In this document: positions 34,539 to 40,582 of the stretch, piece by piece
How positions within the stretch are numbered: the stretch's first letter is position 1
How the letters are laid out: every line of letters starts with the position of its first letter
Source: Kofleriaceae bacterium
GTDB taxonomy: Bacteria; Myxococcota_A; Polyangia; Haliangiales; Haliangiaceae
Assembly: GCA_018058095.1 (NCBI GenBank)
Contig: JAGPCO010000069.1
Location: 1 to 40,582, forward strand
Length of the DNA: 40,582 nucleotides
Direction: 5' to 3'
Translations under genes and position numbers: made by a program
Notes under the pieces: generated by a model
Told to the model about the DNA's origin: nothing
Databases searched by the model: none
What the model saw: the letters and a program-made list of their open reading frames with translations, nothing else

Positions 34539-36299
34539 TCACAGCGAGCGCAGGTACTCGAGCAGGGCCTGCTTGTCGGCGTCGGGAAGGTCGGTGCCGT
34601 AGCGCGGGCCCTCGTGGCCACGGTTGGAGTTGCCGGGCTTGCGGGTGTCGAACTGATAGGCGTTCACGTCGTCGCTCTTCGTCGTGAATCCGACCGCGAC
34701 GGGGTCGAACGTCCGACCGCCGGTGAGGAACTCGGCCGGACGCTGGCTGCTCGGCCGGAGCAGGGCCGCGAGCGATGGCACCGAGCCGTTGTGCAGGTAG
34801 GGCCCGGTGAAGGCGACGCCCTCGAGGGGCTGGGCTCGGTAGCCTCGGACCTCGGTCACGCTGCGCTCCGTGGCGCCGTCCCGATAACCGCTGAAGCGAG
34901 ACAGCCCCAGGCTGGCGACGGTGAGGGGGTTGCTGACCGCGTAGTCCTGGATCGCGGCGACGATGAGCAGCGCGCGCAGGGCCGCGGTCGACACCGGCGT
35001 GTCGAGATCCGTGCTTCCGAACTTCTCCTCGAACTTGCTGGTCAGGCCGGCGACGATGTCGGGGTGCGGCAGCACGGTCTCGTCGAGGAGGTCGACCACG
35101 AACCCGGGATCGGTGCCGATCTCGGCGAGCGGAACGACCGGGACCTCGACGAACCTGCGGTCGTATTGGTTGGTGGCCGTGAACGGCCCGTCGGTCCGCG
35201 AGGCGTGGCATCCCGCACAGGTGGCCTGATAGATCTGGCGACCACGGGAGACCCGGGTGTCATCGAGGCGCGGGAGGAGATCCTCGAACGCCGGATCCTG
35301 CCAGCTCGGTGCCTTCAGGGCGGTGAAGCCCTCGTCGAGATAGACCAGGTCCTCCATCGGGATGTTGGTCGACACGCCACCGAAGCCGAACAGGTCTTCG
35401 CCGACGGCGGCCCCGCCGTAGGTGCCCATGGCCTGACCGACGTTGCGTCCGATCGAGCTGTGCACCGAGCCGTTGGACTGGACCCACGCCAGCTCCCCGA
35501 CGCCCCACAGGAAGCCTGGCTGGGTCGGAGCATTAAACGTGTCGCACGCGCCTGGATCGTTGAGGTCGATGCACAGCGTCTCGTTGGTGGCCTGCCCGAC
35601 CCCGTCGACACGGCCGGGACCCGGCACGGGCGCACCGTTGGCGAACGAGAGCCGGAACTCCATCTCCTCCAACCACACTCGAACGTCGGCGCTGAGCTCA
35701 TCCTCGGCGAACTCCTCGAGGTTGTCTCCGAGGACCTCCCTCGCGAAGTCGCCAAACCGCCGCGGGTCGTCGAACGTCGCCTTCATCTCGCGAAGCAGGC
35801 CGAGCTGGAAGCGACCGAAGTCGGCCTGCATCGTTCCGCCGTCGATGCGAACGGCGACGCTGCCGACCTTGAGCTGCGATGAGTGACAGGCCGTACACGT
35901 GACCCCGGTCCAACCACCGTCGGTGGCAAAGCCGACCGGCAGCCCGAGTCCGCTCGGGTCGGACGCGGGGTCGGGGATGAAGCCGTACTGCGACAGCGTC
36001 GAGGTGAAACGTGTTCCCCGCTGGTCTCGGAGCGCCGCCAACCACTGGGTGGGGACGATGCGCGAGCCCTCGCTGGTGCGGTACATCCAGGCTCGGTCTT
36101 CGTCGGACCAGCCCTGGTCGAGGAACCGGAGTTCGGAGCCGTTGGGGTCGTCGGCCTTCCCTCCGCCCGCCCCGGAGCCACCCGCGTCGTCGTCCGACGT
36201 CGAGGTACAGGCGGTCGCACTCGCCAGCATGACGGCAGAGATGAAGAGCGCGGGGCGGATGGTCATGGACAGGGCGAGGTTGTTCGTCACGTTCTTCAT
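34539..36299 (-). CDS. Di-heme cytochrome c peroxidase/RoxA-like lipoprotein
   Basis: 586-aa predicted lipoprotein: leader ends in LASATAC with Cys31, then a Ser/Asp/Gly linker with GKAD at 47-50. Two heme-binding motifs are seen, CTACH (135-139) and CAGCH (361-365). The C-terminal segments GVAFTGPYLHNGSVPSLAAL, EFLTGGRTFDPVAVGF and NSNRGHEGPRYGTDLPDADK are those of the large di-heme peroxidase family that includes the rubber oxygenase RoxA. Members reduce peroxides or cleave polymers such as polyisoprene, outside the cell or on its surface. AAGGAG lies 6 nt before the ATG at 36299. Its codon use is somewhat less GC-biased than that of its neighbours. The substrate cannot be called. Confidence 0.88.
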   Translation of the reverse strand: MKNVTNNLALSMTIRPALFISAVMLASATACTSTSDDDAGGSGAGGGKADDPNGSELRFLDQGWSDEDRAWMYRTSEGSRIVPTQWLAALRDQRGTRFTSTLSQYGFIPDPASDPSGLGLPVGFATDGGWTGVTCTACHSSQLKVGSVAVRIDGGTMQADFGRFQLGLLREMKATFDDPRRFGDFAREVLGDNLEEFAEDELSADVRVWLEEMEFRLSFANGAPVPGPGRVDGVGQATNETLCIDLNDPGACDTFNAPTQPGFLWGVGELAWVQSNGSVHSSIGRNVGQAMGTYGGAAVGEDLFGFGGVSTNIPMEDLVYLDEGFTALKAPSWQDPAFEDLLPRLDDTRVSRGRQIYQATCAGCHASRTDGPFTATNQYDRRFVEVPVVPLAEIGTDPGFVVDLLDETVLPHPDIVAGLTSKFEEKFGSTDLDTPVSTAALRALLIVAAIQDYAVSNPLTVASLGLSRFSGYRDGATERSVTEVRGYRAQPLEGVAFTGPYLHNGSVPSLAALLRPSSQRPAEFLTGGRTFDPVAVGFTTKSDDVNAYQFDTRKPGNSNRGHEGPRYGTDLPDADKQALLEYLRSL

Positions 36300-36391
36300 G
36301 GGAGGCTCCTTGGGACGGGCCGTGTCCACGACGACACTTCCCGGTGCGCCACCGAGCTGGCGCGTGGGGCATGCCGACGGCGGCGCGCTGG

Positions 36392-36397
36392 TAGGAT
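36392..36397 (+). promoter_or_regulatory. TANNNT -10 box, leaderless-type
   Basis: TAGGAT lies exactly 6 nt before the ATG at 36404; no Shine-Dalgarno sequence lies between. Confidence 0.55.
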
Positions 36398-36403
36398 CGA
36401 CGC

Positions 36404-38092
36404 ATGCCGCGCTACGAGTTCTCGCAGGGAAGCAGCCACAAGTTCTGGTCGATCGATCGCCAGAGTATGGTGTTGACGATCGTGTTCGGTCGAATCGGCA
36501 CGGACGGCCAGACCATCGTGAAGCGCCTCGCGTCCGACGCCGCGGCGACCGATGCGTACGACAAGCTGGTCCGCGAGAAGACGGCCAAGGGCTACCGCCT
36601 GGCGGCGGGCGCCGCGAAGGCCGCGGGCTCCGCCAAGGCCGCGGGGCCCGCGAAGGCCGCGAGCTCCGCGAAGGCCGCGGGGACGGCGGTCGAGAGGCGC
36701 TCCACCTCCCGCTACGTCCACGTCGGCCACGTCTCGCAGAACAACCACCCCGCCACCCCGCTGGTCATCGGCGACCTCGAGATCATGAAGGGCTGGCGGG
36801 GCGACCCGGATGGTGACGCCGACGGCGCGATCGAGCTCGCGGGCGGCCGGATCGTCGGCCTCGACCTCGACCTGATGGCGCCCGATGTGTTCGTGGCCGC
36901 GCCCGGCCGCGTCGTCCTGATGGCCGGGTCGAACCGCTCGCTGGTCGAGTCGCACTCCCTCGAGGAGCTGGCGCCCGACCTCGATGGCCCGATCGACGCC
37001 CACGACACCTGGACGATCGACGTGCCGTCAGGAGCGATCGTGGTGGCGCTGGCCTACAACGCCACACCCGAGGAAGGCCTCGACCCGGTCAGCCTCGGGC
37101 TCGACGTGCAGTGCTACTCGGACGTCACTCCACGGCTGCCCCGGCGGGCCCCGAAGAGGCCGGTCTTCACCAACCAGCGCGACAGGCGCGACGTCGCTAT
37201 CGTCCCGGTCGCGCCCGGCAGGTACCGGATCACCCGAGGCAAGACCGGACGGTTCCTCGGCTGCGTGATCGAGCGAATCGGCGCGGTGACCAAGGCGGCG
37301 GCGGCCAAGGCGGCCGCAGCGACGAAGGTCGCGTCGGCCAGGGCGGCCGCAGCGGCGAAGGCGGCGGCGGCGGCAGCCAAGGCGACCGCGGCGGCGGCCA
37401 AGGCGGCAGCGGCGAAGGCAACGCCGGCCAAGGCGACCGCGGCGGCGGCGAAGGCCGGCAAGACCGGCAGTCGGTCCGGTAAGCCCACGTTCGTCGCCCG
37501 GGTCGCCGTGGCCAACTCGCTCCGGACCTGGGCCGTGCTGGCCGACGGCGAGGACGCGCTGGCGTGGGCGCCGTCGATGGCTGACCGCGCCATGAAAGTG
37601 AGCGGCGACTTCAACGTCGGACACAGCAAGTCGGCGAGCCTGGCGCTCGGCGCGTCGAAGGTGCTCGTGATGCGGGTGACCAAGATGTTCGTCGGCTACT
37701 GTGACCTGTGGCGGACCGACGACGGCCTGCTCAGCGTCGACCTGAATCCAGGCAAGAAGCCGCGGCCGAACAAGACGGACCGGGCGGCGCTCGACGGCCT
37801 CGGCGCACGGCTGGCGAAGATGCCGGCGTCGAGTAAACCCCGGCTGGCCGGCACGCTCGAGATCAAGGGCGGCTGCCTGGCGATCCTCGACCCGGGCGTG
37901 AAGCCGGCGATCACGCGCGCCCAGCTCGCGGCCGCGAGCAAGAAGCCGCTGGAGTCGAAAGCCTTCGTCGCGGTGCCGCTCGAGAACGGCCGCTACGACG
38001 TCTTCGTGCAGGCGCTCGGGCCGGACAAGAAGACCTGGCACGAGGACGCGCTCGGCACCTGCTCGCAGCGGATCCAGATCGTCCGGACCTGA
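36404..38092 (+). CDS. WGR-domain protein with histone-H1-like Ala/Lys linkers
   Basis: 562-aa cytosolic protein. Residues 1 to about 68 are a WGR domain (KFWSIDRQSMVLTIVFGRIG), a fold found in PARPs and polyadenylate-binding proteins and used to bind DNA or nucleotides. A first Ala/Lys/Gly linker (about 66-97) precedes a beta-rich middle domain (about 103-290). A second, much longer Ala/Lys linker (about 295-362), rich in AAKA repeats like histone H1 tails, leads to a C-terminal domain of unknown type that ends in CSQRIQIVRT. The basic linkers could bind nucleic acid, though the slippage-prone codons of the linkers could also simply have expanded. Start fixed by TAGGAT 6 nt upstream. Confidence 0.8.
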   Translation: MPRYEFSQGSSHKFWSIDRQSMVLTIVFGRIGTDGQTIVKRLASDAAATDAYDKLVREKTAKGYRLAAGAAKAAGSAKAAGPAKAASSAKAAGTAVERRSTSRYVHVGHVSQNNHPATPLVIGDLEIMKGWRGDPDGDADGAIELAGGRIVGLDLDLMAPDVFVAAPGRVVLMAGSNRSLVESHSLEELAPDLDGPIDAHDTWTIDVPSGAIVVALAYNATPEEGLDPVSLGLDVQCYSDVTPRLPRRAPKRPVFTNQRDRRDVAIVPVAPGRYRITRGKTGRFLGCVIERIGAVTKAAAAKAAAATKVASARAAAAAKAAAAAAKATAAAAKAAAAKATPAKATAAAAKAGKTGSRSGKPTFVARVAVANSLRTWAVLADGEDALAWAPSMADRAMKVSGDFNVGHSKSASLALGASKVLVMRVTKMFVGYCDLWRTDDGLLSVDLNPGKKPRPNKTDRAALDGLGARLAKMPASSKPRLAGTLEIKGGCLAILDPGVKPAITRAQLAAASKKPLESKAFVAVPLENGRYDVFVQALGPDKKTWHEDALGTCSQRIQIVRT

Positions 38093-38161
38093 GCCGGGCG
38101 GTAGCCGTCCGCTCGCTCGGGCCCCGCCTCCGCTGCGCCCACGTACAGGGAGGCCGCCTGC

Positions 38162-38167
38162 TAGCCT
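38162..38167 (+). promoter_or_regulatory. TANNNT -10 box beside a CTAGCAGG-type half-site
   Basis: TAGCCT lies 7 nt before the ATG at 38175, which argues for that start over the GTG at 38172. It overlaps GCCTGCTAG (38156-38164), a half-site of the hairpin family seen at 6293 and 20088. Confidence 0.4.
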
Positions 38168-38174
38168 CGACGTG

Positions 38175-38606
38175 ATGGAGCAGACCCGTGACGAACTATC
38201 GGCGGAGGAGCTGGGACTCCTCGAGGCGCAACGCACCTGGGTGCGCGACCACTACGAGCCGGAGGCCCGCGTCCGTTTCGAGACCGTCGAGGGCAAGCTG
38301 CAGCTCCTCGACGGCATCCTGCGGCGTGGCTGGGTCGAGCCGACCGAGACCCTCAAGCTGCAGGCGCTCGGCGTGGCCTTCGGCGACGCGCTGGCCCAGC
38401 GCCTGGGGCTGCGCTGGATCGCCGTCACCGACGACTACGGCCGCGATCCGGCCCTTGTTCTCGACGGCACGAGCATCCTGCTGTTTCCGCGAACCACGAT
38501 CTCCAAGCGGATCGAGCGTGGTGAGCAGGTCGACGTCCACGCCTTGTTCTCCTCCGCCTGCGCTACCGTCGCTCGCGTCGCCGCAGACGAGGCAACTCGT
38601 GCGTGA
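38175..38606 (+). CDS. DUF3806-like protein
   Basis: 143-aa soluble protein. The core ALGVAFGDALAQRLGLRWIA followed by VTDDYGRDPALVL and LFPRTTISKRIERGE fits the DUF3806 family, whose members are small cytosolic proteins of unknown function with the pattern 'LG.A.G..LA..LGL.W..V.D..G..PAL'. The N-terminal third is helical. There is no signal peptide. It is a single gene, likely leaderless; the GTG one codon upstream is an alternative start. Confidence 0.72.
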   Translation: MEQTRDELSAEELGLLEAQRTWVRDHYEPEARVRFETVEGKLQLLDGILRRGWVEPTETLKLQALGVAFGDALAQRLGLRWIAVTDDYGRDPALVLDGTSILLFPRTTISKRIERGEQVDVHALFSSACATVARVAADEATRA

Positions 38607-38861
38607 CTCGCAGGCTCGCCGCTCCGACGAAGACAGCGTGTAGCCCTTCAACCTACGTGTCGTGACTGGATCGATCGCGTCGGCATCGAAAGGTTCGTTG
38701 ACAGTCTCGAGCACGCGCGTCCAGGTCGCGAGCGCACGGCGTGCCGCCGAGGCCTCGCCGAGAGGACAGCAGGCCGCGCGGCAGCCTCCCAGCGGCAAGC
38801 GGTCGTGGCGCCGCGACGACGCCGCCGCCGCCCGGGCGTACAGTTGCACCCGGAGGCACCC

Positions 38862-40298
38862 ATGGCGCAGACCGCACAGCATCGGCCCCTCGGTACCATC
38901 GACAACGAGGCGCAGCGCGTCTTCCAGCTCCAGCGCGCCGCGTACCTCCGGCACCCATACCCCAGCCTCGACGAGCGCGCCGAGCACCTGCGCCTGCTCG
39001 ATCGCGTCCTGGTCGGCCATCGCCGCGCCATCGCCGACGCCATCGACGCCGACTTCGGCTGCCGGGCCTTCGAGGAGTCGATGCTCGCCGAGCTGTTCAC
39101 CTCGGTCGACGGCCTGCGCGACGCCCGCAAGCACCTGAAGGCGTGGATGGCCCCCGAGAAGCGGCACGTCTCGGCGCTGTTCGCCACCGGCGGCAACCGC
39201 GTGATCCCGATGCCCAAGGGTGTGGTCGGCATCGTCGCGCCGTGGAACTACCCCCTGTTCCTCACGATCAGCCCGCTGACCAGCGCGCTGGCCGCTGGCA
39301 ACCGCGTCATGATCAAGATGGCCTCGAACTCGCAGCACCTGTGTCGGCTCCTGGCCGAGAAGGTGCGGGCGGTCCTCCCCGAGGAGGTCGTCGCGATCTT
39401 GCCCGGCGTTCGCGCCCAGGACTTCTCGACCCTGCCCTACGACCACCTGGTCTTCACCGGCTCGGCCGACGCCGGCCGCACGGTCATGCGCGCCGCCGCC
39501 GAGAACCTGACCCCGGTCACCCTCGAGCTCGGCGGCAAGTCGCCGACCATCATCGCCGACGATTTCGACGTCGCCGAGGCCGCGTCGCGCATCCTCTACG
39601 CCAAGCTCCTGAACGCCGGGCAGACCTGCCTCGCCCCCGACTACGTCATGCTGCCCGAGGGCAAGCGCGACGCCTTCGTCGCCGCCGCCCGCCGCGTGGT
39701 GGCGGCCCGCTACCCGTCCACCGACTCGCCGCAGTACACCGCGGTCATCGACGACAAGGCCTACCGCCGGCTGCGTGCGACCCTTGACGACGCCCACGCC
39801 AAGGGCGCCGAGGTCGTGCCGCTGGTGCCCGACGCCACCGCCAACGACGTCACCCGCAAGCTGCCGCCTCACCTGGTCCTGGGCGTCACCGACGACATGC
39901 TGATCATGCGGGACGAGATCTTCGGACCGCTCCTGCCGATCAAGACCTACCGCACCCTCGACGAGGTCATCGCCTACGTCAACGGCCGCGACCGGCCCCT
40001 GGGCCTGTACCTGTTCACCCACGAACCCGGCACCGAGCACCGCATCCTGTACGAGACCATCTCCGGTGGGGTCACGATCAACAACTGCATGCTCCACGTC
40101 GCCCAGCACGACCTGCCCTTCGGCGGCATCGGCGCCAGCGGCATGGGCCAGTACCACGGCCGCGAGGGCTTCCTCGAGCTGTCCAAGCTCCGCCCGGTCT
40201 TCACCGCGCCGCGCCTGCCGATCCTCGACCTGTTCTACCCGCCCTACACCCGCCGCCACCGCGCGATCCTCGACCTCCTGATCCGCTTCAAGCGCTGA
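38862..40298 (+). CDS. NAD(P)-dependent aldehyde dehydrogenase, coniferyl aldehyde dehydrogenase-like
   Basis: 478-aa ALDH-fold enzyme. Oxyanion Asn is in VAPWNYPLF, the general base is Glu222 in VTLELGGKSPTI, and the catalytic nucleophile is Cys256 in NAGQTCLAPDY. The C-terminus (HDLPFGGIGASGMGQYHGRE, then YPPYTRRHRAILDLLIRFKR) has the features of the coniferyl/fatty aldehyde dehydrogenase branch, which oxidises aromatic or long-chain aldehydes to acids. GGAGG lies 8 nt before the ATG. It could act on aldehydes made by the reductive operon some 4 kb upstream, but it is a separate transcription unit, so that link is only a guess. Confidence 0.92.
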   Translation: MAQTAQHRPLGTIDNEAQRVFQLQRAAYLRHPYPSLDERAEHLRLLDRVLVGHRRAIADAIDADFGCRAFEESMLAELFTSVDGLRDARKHLKAWMAPEKRHVSALFATGGNRVIPMPKGVVGIVAPWNYPLFLTISPLTSALAAGNRVMIKMASNSQHLCRLLAEKVRAVLPEEVVAILPGVRAQDFSTLPYDHLVFTGSADAGRTVMRAAAENLTPVTLELGGKSPTIIADDFDVAEAASRILYAKLLNAGQTCLAPDYVMLPEGKRDAFVAAARRVVAARYPSTDSPQYTAVIDDKAYRRLRATLDDAHAKGAEVVPLVPDATANDVTRKLPPHLVLGVTDDMLIMRDEIFGPLLPIKTYRTLDEVIAYVNGRDRPLGLYLFTHEPGTEHRILYETISGGVTINNCMLHVAQHDLPFGGIGASGMGQYHGREGFLELSKLRPVFTAPRLPILDLFYPPYTRRHRAILDLLIRFKR

Positions 40299-40360
40299 CC
40301 GCGCATCGTGCGCCACCGCGTCGGAGGTCGTGCGCCGCGCGGCGCTCGGCTCCGGGATCC

Positions 40361-40582
40361 GGGTCCGGGCTCAGGGTTCCCGAGCGGGGGGACTCGCCTT
40401 CGCCGAAGGCGAGTGCAGAGAGTCCCCGCCGTGCGGAGCACGGCGCTCGGGTCAGGGGTCCGGGCTCAGGGTTCCCGAGCGGGGGGACTCGCCTTCGCCG
40501 AAGGCGAGTGCAGAGAGTCCCCGCCGTGCGGAGCACGGCGCTCGGGTCAGGGGTCCGGGCTCAGGGTTCCCGAGCGGGGGGA
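40361..40582. repeat. 95-bp tandem repeat with internal hairpins, cut by the window edge
   Basis: GGGTCCGGGCTCAGGGTTCC recurs at 40361 and 40456, and CGAGC followed by six G residues at 40381, 40476 and 40571: a period of 95 bp. The two complete units appear identical. Each holds ACTCGCCTTC-GCC-GAAGGCGAGT, a perfect 10-bp hairpin, and GCCGTGC-GGA-GCACGGC, a perfect 7-bp hairpin. A degenerate partial unit with a 6-bp insertion starts near 40328. There are no spacers and no cas genes. The array continues beyond the window. Confidence 0.85.

Noticed and set aside
38607-38861. Gene in the stretch between the DUF3806-like gene and the aldehyde dehydrogenase
   Set aside because: No frame has a start with a ribosome binding site or -10 box and a plausible protein; it contains only the Shine-Dalgarno sequence of the dehydrogenase near its end.
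40288-40536. A minus-strand frame with a repeated Leu/Arg/Pro peptide
   Set aside because: It is only the translation of the 95-bp tandem repeat; the peptide repeat follows from the DNA repeat and nothing supports expression.
40361-40582. CRISPR array
   Set aside because: The 95-bp units abut with no variable spacers, contain several internal hairpins and have no cas genes nearby.

Overview
The window is very GC-rich DNA that looks like a myxobacterial chromosome, most likely the Haliangium/Kofleriaceae side of Myxococcota. The case rests on gene content: FHA-domain sigma-54 activators, a Ser/Thr kinase with a TPR region, an unusual number of predicted lipoproteins (eleven in 40 kb) with Asp/Ala-rich or 'GKAD' linkers, thrombospondin type 3 repeats, WGR and C39 proteins, and a hybrid lipid/polyketide operon. 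No species can be named from the sequence alone. No rRNA, tRNA, CRISPR array, transposase or phage gene was seen.

Layout. 1-4.6 kb: an FHA/AAA+/Fis activator, then a cell-surface polysaccharide group (methyltransferase and polysaccharide deacetylase on the minus strand, an O-antigen ligase/polymerase-like membrane protein on the plus strand). 4.6-19.8 kb: mainly exported proteins and lipoproteins of unknown role (a P460-like c-heme lipoprotein, a TSP3-repeat lipoprotein, LamG-like and beta-propeller-like lipoproteins), with a DUF362-like Tat protein, a DJ-1/PfpI protein, an Sll1863-like coiled-coil protein, a GNAT acetyltransferase, and a C39 peptidase lipoprotein coupled to a small tail-anchored protein. 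19.9-24.1 kb: a Ser/Thr kinase-TPR gene coupled to a second FHA/sigma-54 activator. 24.26-34.49 kb: the centrepiece, a six-gene operon read divergently from the activator. It encodes a secreted protein, an acyl-CoA dehydrogenase, a fatty acyl-AMP ligase, an acyl carrier protein, a KS-(AT remnant)-KR-ACP-thioester reductase megasynthase and a flavin monooxygenase; every junction overlaps. 34.5-40.3 kb: a di-heme peroxidase/RoxA-like lipoprotein, a WGR protein with histone-H1-like Ala/Lys linkers, a DUF3806-like protein and an aldehyde dehydrogenase. The window ends inside a 95-bp tandem repeat that runs off the edge.

How the parts may work together. In the operon the ligase would activate a fatty acid and load it on the free ACP, the dehydrogenase would desaturate it, the megasynthase would extend it, reduce the beta-ketone and release it reductively as an aldehyde or alcohol, and the monooxygenase would oxidise it. 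The megasynthase has lost the catalytic part of its acyltransferase, so malonyl loading must come from elsewhere. Between activator and operon lie overlapping CTAG-centred dyads about 90 bp upstream of a GG-N10-GC sigma-54-like promoter, which suggests that the kinase/FHA-activator pair controls the operon.

Two window-wide signatures stand out. Many genes have a TANNNT box 6-8 nt before the start codon and no Shine-Dalgarno sequence, the mark of leaderless transcripts. A CTAGCAGGCTGCT hairpin family recurs; in one place it holds the stop codons of two convergent genes.
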